Of a stretch of 46,778 bases of DNA, positions 9,355-17,772 are shown piece by piece. This stretch comes from Candidatus Zhuqueibacterota bacterium (GTDB lineage Bacteria; Zhuqueibacterota; Zhuqueibacteria; Residuimicrobiales; JAFGEC01): positions 1 through 46,778 of the forward strand of contig JAFGEC010000159.1 of assembly GCA_016931775.1 (NCBI GenBank). Reading direction: 5' to 3'. The position numbers and the translations under genes were made by a program. The notes below the pieces were generated by a model. That model saw only the letters and a list, made by a program, of their open reading frames with translations. It had not been told where the DNA came from and ran no database searches. How positions within the stretch are numbered: position 1 is the stretch's first letter; each line of letters starts with the position of its first letter.

Positions 9355-10821
9355 ATGAAAAAATTATTCTTATTTTACGGTATCATTTTTCTTTTATCGG
9401 GTTGTAATAAAAACAATTCCCGGTTCAATCCGTATTTTGGCAATGGTTTTCGTAACGGCTGGATCGATCAAAATTCAGCCGTCATATGGACACGGCTAAC
9501 AAAAGTTCCCGAACTGAAGCGCGACGGACTGCCGTTTATCCCTCTTTCCAATGAAGAGCATCAAAGCCTGAGCACCTGCACCGATGAGAGTAAAATCTAC
9601 CGGGCTCAGATTCCACAGGGTTTAACGCTGGAAGATATGGAAGGTGCATGTCCGGGAACGGCGGGACAGGTTAAACTGGTTTACTATCCTCAAAATAAAA
9701 GAGGCGACAAAACAGAATACAAATGGTTGACTGTCGATACTGAAAAAAATTTTACCAGGCAGTGGAAATTATATAACCTTCAAGCCGGCTGCCGGTATAA
9801 TGTGGAAATATATGCCAGAAAGGATAAACGATCTTGCGTTTCAGATACAATTTCCGGTTTTTTTACCACACCGCCTGAGGAATCTACGGTTCAGGAGGTG
9901 ACATTTTGTTTCGTTACCTGTCATGATTATAACAGGCGTGACGATGGTATCAATGGACATAAAATTTATCCCGCCATGCTGAAAAACCACCCCGATTTTT
10001 ACGTTCACACAGGCGACGTCGAGTACTATGACAAGCCCAATCCATTTTGTATGACGGAATCGCTCATGTTTTTTAAATGGAACAGGATATTCGCATTACC
10101 TTTTCAAAGGGATTTTTACACAAAGGTAACGACATATTTTCTTAAAGATGATCACGATGTGCTCAAGGACGATGCATTTCCGGGCACAAGCTATGGCAAC
10201 GTATCGTATGAAAGGGGACTTGAAATTTTCGATAAAATACAATTCCCTTCATCCGATGACACTTATAACACGATTCGATGGGGCAAGGATCTGCAAATCT
10301 GGCTGATGGACGGCCGCCGGTTTCGCAGCAACAACACGATACCGGACGGGCCTGAGAAGACCATTTGGGGAAAGGTTCAGAAGCAATGGTTGTTCCGTAC
10401 CATCAAAGAATCAGATGCGTCCTTTAAATTAATCATCTCCCCCACGCCTATTTTAGGGCCGGATCGCGACAACAAGAATGACAACCATTCCAATCAGGGA
10501 TTTAAAAATGAAGGCGATGAAATCAGGCGTTTTGTCAATGAGCAGAAAAATGTCTATTTTTGCAACGGCGACAGGCACTGGCAGTATGTGACCCATTGGG
10601 AAGGGACAAGACTGTGGGAATTCAGTTGCGGTGCCGGTTCGGACGAACATGCCGAGGGGTGGTCCCAGGAGGATAAACGCCTCGAACACCGGTTTTTACG
10701 CGTTAAAGGAGGCTACCTGTTAGGGCATGTATATCGTCAAGACGGCACAGCCACGTTGAAATTCCAGCATTGTGATGTGGATGGTGGTGTGGTTTATGAA
10801 AAATTGCTGGTAACGGAATAG
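9355..10821 (+). CDS. PhoD-like phosphatase/phosphodiesterase lipoprotein
   Basis: Lipobox MKKLFLFYGIIFLLSGC; FVTCHDYN, HTGDVEYYD, KDDHDVLKDD and NGDRHWQY metallophosphatase motifs. Confidence 0.8.
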   Translation: MKKLFLFYGIIFLLSGCNKNNSRFNPYFGNGFRNGWIDQNSAVIWTRLTKVPELKRDGLPFIPLSNEEHQSLSTCTDESKIYRAQIPQGLTLEDMEGACPGTAGQVKLVYYPQNKRGDKTEYKWLTVDTEKNFTRQWKLYNLQAGCRYNVEIYARKDKRSCVSDTISGFFTTPPEESTVQEVTFCFVTCHDYNRRDDGINGHKIYPAMLKNHPDFYVHTGDVEYYDKPNPFCMTESLMFFKWNRIFALPFQRDFYTKVTTYFLKDDHDVLKDDAFPGTSYGNVSYERGLEIFDKIQFPSSDDTYNTIRWGKDLQIWLMDGRRFRSNNTIPDGPEKTIWGKVQKQWLFRTIKESDASFKLIISPTPILGPDRDNKNDNHSNQGFKNEGDEIRRFVNEQKNVYFCNGDRHWQYVTHWEGTRLWEFSCGAGSDEHAEGWSQEDKRLEHRFLRVKGGYLLGHVYRQDGTATLKFQHCDVDGGVVYEKLLVTE

Positions 10822-10975
10822 GCGTAAAAAACAATCTTTTTAAAATAAACCGGCGCGCAGCCAGCTCGTTTGGAAAAATATCGTATCCGATTTTTGAGGA
10901 GGAACATCTTGAGAAAATTCTCCAAGGTACTAAGAGTCGATCAAAGTCAAATAATCAACGAAAGGAAAAATAAAA

Positions 10976-11944
10976 ATGAACAATCCAATCAATCGCCGTC
11001 ATTTTATCGGTGGCATGGCGGCTACGGCTGCCCTGTCCATGACGGCTCCTCGTGTTTTTGCCGAGCCGGACAGCAGGCCTAATTCAAATTTCAAAGGCGT
11101 TCAAATCGGCGTCATCACCTACAGCTACCGCAGTATGCCGGGCAGTGCTGAAGAGCTGCTAAAATATTTGGTGGAATGTGGTATTTCTTCGGTTGAACTT
11201 ATGGGGGAACCGGCTGAACAATTCGCCGGAGCACCGGTTTTTGAGCGTTTGCCCCGTCGTGGTGCCGGCTTGAGCGATGCCGAACGGGAGGAGATGCAGG
11301 CAAAACGCAACGCACAGCGGGAAGAATTGCGCAAATGGCGCACATCGCTTTCAATGGATAAGTACAAGGCGTTGCGTAAACTCTACAACGATAGCGGCGT
11401 TGATATATATATTGTCAAATTTGGAGACATCGGTGAAGTATCGGATGAAGAAGTTGAATATTATATTTCCGCAGCAAAAGCGCTGGGTGCCAGAGGAATT
11501 ACTGCGGAAATCTCCGAAAAAACCGCAGAACGCCTGGGACCGATTGCCGACAAAAACGACATTCAAATCGGCTTTCATAATCATACACAGGTCAGCTTTG
11601 AAAGCTGGGAGACACCTTTTTCCTATGGGAAAAAACTCACGATGAATTTTGATATCGGCCACTATGTTGCCGGAACCAACGAATCGCCGATTCCGGTTAT
11701 CGAAAGATACGCAAATGCCGGGCGTATTCTGAGTTTACATATCAAGGACCGTAAAGTCAACAATGGCCCGAATATGCCTTTCGGCCAGGGTGACACACCG
11801 CTGGCACTTGTCCTACAGCTCATGAAACGCAAAAAGTACGAGTTCCCCGCACACATCGAACTGGAGTATACAATTCCTGATGGCTCGGATGCGGTGCAGG
11901 AGGTAAAAAACTGCGTCGAGTTTTGCAAAAAAGTATTGGAATAA
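10976..11944 (+). CDS. Sugar phosphate isomerase/epimerase (xylose isomerase-like TIM barrel), Tat-type signal
   Basis: INRRHFIGGMAATAALSMTAPRVFA leader; GFHNHTQVSFE, NFDIGHYVAGTN and LHIKDRK motifs. Confidence 0.85.
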   Translation: MNNPINRRHFIGGMAATAALSMTAPRVFAEPDSRPNSNFKGVQIGVITYSYRSMPGSAEELLKYLVECGISSVELMGEPAEQFAGAPVFERLPRRGAGLSDAEREEMQAKRNAQREELRKWRTSLSMDKYKALRKLYNDSGVDIYIVKFGDIGEVSDEEVEYYISAAKALGARGITAEISEKTAERLGPIADKNDIQIGFHNHTQVSFESWETPFSYGKKLTMNFDIGHYVAGTNESPIPVIERYANAGRILSLHIKDRKVNNGPNMPFGQGDTPLALVLQLMKRKKYEFPAHIELEYTIPDGSDAVQEVKNCVEFCKKVLE

Positions 11945-11956
11945 TGAAATATCCTC

Positions 11957-14900
11957 TTATTCATGCCGTAACGCGTCCAACAACTCGCCCCTAACAGAAT
12001 ATTTTACAGCCCAAAATATCCAAAATAATCCATTCATAAAGATAAAAACAATAATAATCCCGATAAATCCAAAAGGTATCTTTGCACCCGGTAAAAAGAT
12101 AGCCGGTAAAACCGCTAAAATTCCGGCCACAACGCCTGCAATTAATCCCATAATCAATATAAAACCATATTCGGAAAAAATAACTTTATAAATTAAAGAA
12201 ATGCTCCATCCAACTGCTTGCAGCAGTGCAAGTTCGCTACGCCTCTCCACCAAATTACGTGCGACCAAAATACCCAATCCCAGCGTTCCGATCATCAATC
12301 CCAACCCACCGAGAGCAAGAAAAATATTCAAATACGTATTGGTCACAATTGAAAAAGATTCCAGTTTTTCAATTGTTTTGGTTATATCGATGCCGTAATC
12401 CTGTAAATTCCAGGATAGTGTATTAAGAAGTTTTTCATCATCCAAGCCACCGGCATCCACAAGGAACAGCCGGTAACCGCTGATAGATGGAAAATGCCGT
12501 ATAAAATGATCATTTGAAATGATCAAATTTCCCTGAAAAATTGAATTTGCCAATCCGCCGACCAATTTGATATTCAGGGTTTTGCCCGATTCATCAATAA
12601 AACGGAGGGTATCGCCGACAGCTTTACCGAATCCCCAGGTTATAACGGTCATATCCGCCACACCGGGAATAATATCAGGAGCGATATCGGTCTGCAGGGC
12701 CGACCAGGGATTATCCTTATCCACACCCGGAACTGTTTTTGCAAAAGTGAAAACCCGGCGCTGTGAAAGATCCTTGGGCTGTACACCAAGAATCCGCGGT
12801 TTTGTGACCCGATTTAAATTTAAACAACTGGCATCATCACCCTCACGAACGCGAAATGGGACGAACGAAACACTATCGTATTGATTATCGGCAAGTCCTG
12901 TTGCCTGGCGACCGTTCGAAAAATTCGGATGATATGGTATTGGGATAACGGTCTCTGCAAAAAGAGTAAAACCACCGGTGCCAGAAGAACGCAGGTGTGC
13001 ATTTTTTAAGGAATTGGTACGATTGGCCCCAACCGCTATGGTTATAAAAATACCGCAGGCCAGTAATCCGATTGTGGTCAGACTTTTTATTCGATGCCGT
13101 GAATTATTACGAATACCGATATTTTGGACACTTGGACGTGTACTCTGTTTGTCTCCGGATTTGATAAAGAATAAATTTGCCATTAAAAGGACCGCCGTAA
13201 GATATAAAAACCCCAAGCCAAAAAATAATCCGGCAACCTGCATACCCTTTTGCGGCGACGTTGTGATTAAAATAATCAAAATGGCCATACCAATTGCAAA
13301 AAGAAAAATGATGGAAAGGATTTTTGAGCTTTTGTGAACGGTTTTTTCTGCCGCAAACTGTCCGCGTTGGGTTTGAGATATTGGAGCATTTACTTGTTTT
13401 CGAACCACAAATGCAAGTGCCACAGCCGCAACGATCGTCGACGCCAAAAATCCGATCAACAAAGAAACGGGTTTTATATAAAGATACATAGATGACGTAC
13501 CGACTGCACCGCGCCAGACGGTACCCAGGGCATATAATACGATTTTATTGTACAATACACCAAAAATGACTCCAAGTGTCCCCCCTATCACCGACAAGGC
13601 CGCGCCTTCAAAAATTAATAATTTTGTGATGTTTTTACGCGGAATACCGACTGCAAGCAACAAACCTGTTTGCGATCCTCTATGGTCGAGTCCAAAGGCA
13701 AACAATAATCCCGTCAATAGGACAGCTGCAATAATGATAAAAAACGACAGGCCCAAAAACAGCTGACCGAAATCAACCGAATCCCGGCTGGCAGCGAGTC
13801 CCTCCTGCAACACAGGTAGAAATACAAAGCCAAGTGAATCAGGCGGTAGATGCTGCAATATTTTTTCCTCAATATCCTTTTGCTGCAGGTTTTGTAATAA
13901 AAATCGAATGGCTGTCTCGGAGCCGAACCGATTTGCCCACATTTCTTTTGCAACGGCCGGATTTACAAGCGCTTTGGGCGTCGTTCCATACTGTTGCCAA
14001 TATTTTTCATCTTTATCCCGGATTTTATCCAAATCAACAGGAATACCCGCTTCCCATTCCCTGCAGTGGTTTGCATCCGTCAAACCAGGAATCGGCGGGA
14101 CCATGGAATTGTCAATATGCCAATCCTTCATGGGTACGACATCACGGACAATAAACCGGTGAAGGCCATGCTGTAATTTATCAGTGCTCCCGACGATCCA
14201 GTACCGCATTTGAACGGAGCTGCCGATACCCACTCCCAGATCACGTGCCAACCAATCGTTAACGATAATTTCATTATCCTCAGGAAGCTTTTTCAGGGCA
14301 TTTTGTTCACCTGTTGTAACAAAAAGAAAAGGACTCGAACTGTTCTCGAATGTCATTTCATTGGCAAAATAAGTCAAGATGGGACGGAAAAACAATTTGC
14401 TTCTTTTTACGGCATCAACAATAGGCGGATCGATAAAAATCCGGTCTGATAATAAATCAATCGTACTCTCATCGACTCTTCGCCAGAATAAACCGGCGTC
14501 TTGAAAACCGAAACAAGTTTTCAAAGCATAAGACAATTGTGATTCAGTTATCGAACCGTTTTCAGCCAGCAATAAATTCCCCCTATTTTTTTGCTGGATT
14601 AATCCGGATAAAAATTTTAACGGTATAAATACATTAAACGGTGCGGTTTGACTGGTTTGCAGGTTAAAACGACCGAACTGTTGATCCGTCAAAACAGCGA
14701 CAATTTTAACCGGAACAGCAATGTTCGATTGTTCCTGAACGGCAAAGGGAACATCAAGTGGTATCGCATTCACATTTTTAATGCGTAACAATATGTCATC
14801 ACCTTTTTGAACGTTCAATCTTTTTGCCAGTGCAAGATTTACGGCTATATGATTTCCGACCGAATCTCCGAATGGTGCTGAAACACCACCCAAATTCCAA

Positions 14901-15259
14901 AATGTTTCATCGACTCCCAATACCTGAACTTGATTGATCCGGCGTTGTTCCTTCTGGTTTACGGTGATACCCGGTACCTGAATGGCCGGTGCGATTATAA
15001 CACCCAAAGAATCCGTCAATTTTTCTGCCAGTTCAAGACTAAAAAAACGATCTCCTGCCACAAGGGCGTAACCGATTTTGCCCAAACGAGCAAGGGTTAT
15101 TTTTTTCAATGAAAAACGAACTGAATCGCCTGTAACGAGTGCACCGACAAGAACAGTCGTACACAAAATCACACCGGCCAGAACATTAATATTAGTTCGC
15201 CAGTAGTACAAAATGCTACGGCGAACGAGAAGCGACAATGATATCTTAAACGTTTTCAT
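11957..15259 (-). CDS. FtsX-like ABC transporter permease
   Basis: 1100 aa with repeated TM blocks; LLLAVGIPRKNITKLLIFEGAALSVIGG and LALLQAVGWS permease motifs. Confidence 0.85.
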   Translation of the reverse strand: MKTFKISLSLLVRRSILYYWRTNINVLAGVILCTTVLVGALVTGDSVRFSLKKITLARLGKIGYALVAGDRFFSLELAEKLTDSLGVIIAPAIQVPGITVNQKEQRRINQVQVLGVDETFWNLGGVSAPFGDSVGNHIAVNLALAKRLNVQKGDDILLRIKNVNAIPLDVPFAVQEQSNIAVPVKIVAVLTDQQFGRFNLQTSQTAPFNVFIPLKFLSGLIQQKNRGNLLLAENGSITESQLSYALKTCFGFQDAGLFWRRVDESTIDLLSDRIFIDPPIVDAVKRSKLFFRPILTYFANEMTFENSSSPFLFVTTGEQNALKKLPEDNEIIVNDWLARDLGVGIGSSVQMRYWIVGSTDKLQHGLHRFIVRDVVPMKDWHIDNSMVPPIPGLTDANHCREWEAGIPVDLDKIRDKDEKYWQQYGTTPKALVNPAVAKEMWANRFGSETAIRFLLQNLQQKDIEEKILQHLPPDSLGFVFLPVLQEGLAASRDSVDFGQLFLGLSFFIIIAAVLLTGLLFAFGLDHRGSQTGLLLAVGIPRKNITKLLIFEGAALSVIGGTLGVIFGVLYNKIVLYALGTVWRGAVGTSSMYLYIKPVSLLIGFLASTIVAAVALAFVVRKQVNAPISQTQRGQFAAEKTVHKSSKILSIIFLFAIGMAILIILITTSPQKGMQVAGLFFGLGFLYLTAVLLMANLFFIKSGDKQSTRPSVQNIGIRNNSRHRIKSLTTIGLLACGIFITIAVGANRTNSLKNAHLRSSGTGGFTLFAETVIPIPYHPNFSNGRQATGLADNQYDSVSFVPFRVREGDDASCLNLNRVTKPRILGVQPKDLSQRRVFTFAKTVPGVDKDNPWSALQTDIAPDIIPGVADMTVITWGFGKAVGDTLRFIDESGKTLNIKLVGGLANSIFQGNLIISNDHFIRHFPSISGYRLFLVDAGGLDDEKLLNTLSWNLQDYGIDITKTIEKLESFSIVTNTYLNIFLALGGLGLMIGTLGLGILVARNLVERRSELALLQAVGWSISLIYKVIFSEYGFILIMGLIAGVVAGILAVLPAIFLPGAKIPFGFIGIIIVFIFMNGLFWIFWAVKYSVRGELLDALRHE

Positions 15260-15938
15260 TTGGCTGCAGTTTTCCCTCAGTCAAGGTGTATATATTACCC
15301 AGCATGGCGGCCAGTTCAACAGAATGGGTAACTGTAATCAATGTGACTTTCTCCTGCAGATTTAATTCCGCCAGTAACGCCCCTATTTCCCGGGCTGTAT
15401 GCTGATCCAACGCACCTGTAGGTTCATCAGCAAGAATCAATTGAGGTCGATTGATCAGTGCGCGTACAACTGCCGCTCGCTGCCGCTCTCCTCCGGACAA
15501 TAATCCGGGAAAATAATCCCGTCGGTTTTCCAATCCAACACGTTTTAACAATTCAAGAGCATGTCCGGATTTGTCTTCCTTTGTAGCAAGTGTGGGTACA
15601 AGAACATTTTCCAGAACAGTTAAATGCGGAAGCAGATGGTGAAGCTGAAAGATAAAACCAATATTCCGATTACGCATTCTGGTTTTTTTATCTTCCGGCA
15701 TTTTTGACAATTCCATGCCGTTCAATTTAAGCGATCCTGAGGTGGGTTTATCCAACAATCCGATTATGTTCAGCAAGGTGCTTTTTCCGGATCCGGATGG
15801 CCCCACGATGGTCACTATCTGACCCGGCAAAACATTGATGGTCACGTCTTTCAAAACAAAGAGCTGTGCCTGTCCAGGTGCGGTAGAATAACTTTTTGAT
15901 ATATTATCGAGTTCGAGCAAATATTTACTGGTTGACAT
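15246..15938 (-). CDS. ABC transporter ATP-binding protein (LolD/MacB type)
   Basis: Walker A GPSGSGKST, signature LSGGERQRAAVVRAL, Walker B LILADEPTGALD; overlaps the permease start. Confidence 0.92.
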   Translation of the reverse strand: MSTSKYLLELDNISKSYSTAPGQAQLFVLKDVTINVLPGQIVTIVGPSGSGKSTLLNIIGLLDKPTSGSLKLNGMELSKMPEDKKTRMRNRNIGFIFQLHHLLPHLTVLENVLVPTLATKEDKSGHALELLKRVGLENRRDYFPGLLSGGERQRAAVVRALINRPQLILADEPTGALDQHTAREIGALLAELNLQEKVTLITVTHSVELAAMLGNIYTLTEGKLQPNENV

Positions 15939-15962
15939 TGCTCATCCATTCTCCATGTTAAA

Positions 15963-15993
15963 TGAAAAATGCCGTCTCCGGTTACATTTTTCA
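15963..15993 (-). terminator. Hairpin TGAAAAATG/CATTTTTCA with inner CCG-TCTC-CGG stem
   Basis: 9-bp perfect arms plus 3-bp inner stem; lies between the truncated methyltransferase and the ABC ATPase. Confidence 0.45.
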
Positions 15994-16050
15994 CTTCTGC
16001 ATACCGGTTTCAGACAATCATAAAAAAATAATTTAAATCATTTTCGGATG

Positions 16051-16437
16051 CTACTTTATTGCATAAAATCCTGCCTGCATATGCGAAAACCAGAATAATT
16101 CTGCAATGGAAAAGCCGGTTTTTAATAAAAGTTTTAAATTTAAATGTTGCCGGACTGTTATCGAAAAATAGCTCTGATCAAATCGTTTTATATGATTTTC
16201 GACTACAGAAGATGGATCAGCCGGCACAAATTCTGTCCCCGTAAATACAGATAGCGCATTTTCCGTCAAATAGCCGGTCCCGCATTCTGTATCCAACCAA
16301 ACAGCGGGACTCGGCTTAACGGTCTTGATCAGGTCTATGGTTTCATCATGAAAAATTTCATAAAATGGAATCGTTTGCCGGACGTTTCGATCGTGTTCCA
16401 AAGAAGAGTGTGGAGTTGTATTGTCTATTATATTCAA
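16051..16437 (-). pseudogene. Class I SAM methyltransferase remnant with internal deletion
   Basis: 128 aa: N-terminal RQTIPFYEIFHDETIDL...VWLDTECGTGYL joined near 16206 to C-terminal VENHIKRFDQSYFSITVRQHL...AELFWFSHMQAGFYAIK. Confidence 0.7.
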
Positions 16438-16516
16438 ATTGAAAACAAACGAATTCTGTTATGTTCATATAAAAGACTGATGGGTGATATTTTCTTCCGG
16501 GCTTTATATCGCCAAC

Positions 16517-17167
16517 CTATTTTTGAATCCAGATATTCCGAAATTCAATAGGTGATCCCTCACTTTGTAATGCAATAGGTCCACCAGATAAAGATGGATT
16601 CATGCCGGAATTTTGCAAAACGCCGTTCACGCTGCATTCAATTTTCTGCGATGAAACAGTGATGTCGTATGTATTCCACTCGCCGGCAGGTTTTTCATTG
16701 CTTTCCTGTTTTTTCGGTATTATGGTAAATCCATCAGCGTTGCTCCAAGTCGAGTCATCTACAGTGATACTTGCGGGGCCGATCAGTACAAGATCGCCGG
16801 CGTTTCCGGCCATTAACTGGCATTCAATGGCATTTGGCCATATTTTATCCGGCTGCTGACAATTCAATAAAACACCACTATTGGTTGGCTCATCAACCCA
16901 ACGCCATTCGAGATGCAGTTTATATTCGGTGAAAGATTCTACTGTTCTCATAAATCCATTAGGCACACCTTTACAGTGTACAACTCCCTCTTGAACAGAC
17001 CATACGGAATCAGCAGATACCGTCGAATCTGCAAGATAAAATGTCCAGCCTTGATAATCTTTACCGTTGAAAAGAACGGTCTTTGTATCTTGTTGAGGAG
17101 TCGAACAAGCAAAATAAAAAAGAAAGACGCACAGCATCATTCCGATTGCCAAAAATTTAAGCCTCAT
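16517..17167 (-). CDS. DUF1080 / 3-keto-disaccharide hydrolase-domain lipoprotein
   Basis: Start 17167 after AGGAGA; lipobox FYFAC; LFNGKDYQGWTFY...NSGVLLNC...IECQLMAGNAGDLVLIG...PIALQSEGSPIEFRNIWIQK. Confidence 0.88.
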   Translation of the reverse strand: MRLKFLAIGMMLCVFLFYFACSTPQQDTKTVLFNGKDYQGWTFYLADSTVSADSVWSVQEGVVHCKGVPNGFMRTVESFTEYKLHLEWRWVDEPTNSGVLLNCQQPDKIWPNAIECQLMAGNAGDLVLIGPASITVDDSTWSNADGFTIIPKKQESNEKPAGEWNTYDITVSSQKIECSVNGVLQNSGMNPSLSGGPIALQSEGSPIEFRNIWIQK

Positions 17168-17191
17168 TATGTCTCCTTTCAAAAAATGAAA

Positions 17192-17227
17192 AAACCTGTT
17201 CGATAAATTAGTGGAATAAACAGGTTT
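17192..17227 (-). terminator. Rho-independent-type terminator AAACCTGTT...AACAGGTTTTTT
   Basis: 9-bp perfect stem, 18-nt loop, T-run on the - strand. Confidence 0.6.
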
Positions 17228-17236
17228 AAGAAATAA

Positions 17237-17289
17237 AAAGGTCAGCTACCAGTGGAAACCTAAAAATGGTTCAACATTAACTGACCTTT
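17237..17289 (-). terminator. Rho-independent-type terminator AAAGGTCAG...CTGACCTTTTT, long loop
   Basis: 9-bp perfect stem followed by T-rich tract on the - strand, just downstream of the zinc-ribbon stop. Confidence 0.6.
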
Positions 17290-17307
17290 CTAAATCGAAC
17301 GTATTTA

Positions 17308-17463
17308 CTATTTGTCACTACTAGGCAAAAATCTTGTCACCTTTGTACCGCACTCAGGACAGGTGCCTTTTGCCATTCGTCTTCCTTTGGCATTCACCTC
17401 CAGATTTCCACCTTTAATCTGTTGTTTCTTACGGCATTTTACACAATAACCCTCAAAATCCAT
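17308..17463 (-). CDS. 51-aa zinc-ribbon protein (DUF5679-like)
   Basis: MDFEGYCVKCRKKQQIKGGNLEVNAKGRRMAKGTCPECGTKVTRFLPSSDK; two CxxC knuckles; upstream GGAGG; absent from the supplied ORF list. Confidence 0.85.
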   Translation of the reverse strand: MDFEGYCVKCRKKQQIKGGNLEVNAKGRRMAKGTCPECGTKVTRFLPSSDK

Positions 17464-17772
17464 GATGGTGTTCCTCCCATTTTAGATGAAATAAAAGCAT
17501 CCCTGTTTATTTCGGGAAGGCGAATTAAATAATACCAGATTAAAAAATGTAACGCGAAAAAAGCCGAACCAAAGTTGCCCTCTTGTTTCCTGGGAACAAT
17601 TAAGAGATACGTTAATATACATTATACACACACATATTGCAAGTTATTTTATTAAATTTTTATTAATTTTTTTTTATATATTCCCAAAATATCAGCATAT
17701 CGATATTCCGCGGTTATCGCTATCCGGGGAATGCCGGCTTTAAAATAAGTATTTTCAACGTTTATATCCCCC

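Noticed and set aside
12978-13337. 119-aa + strand ORF in the permease gene
   Set aside because: Antisense to a strong FtsX permease frame; composition is that of a complement of TM segments
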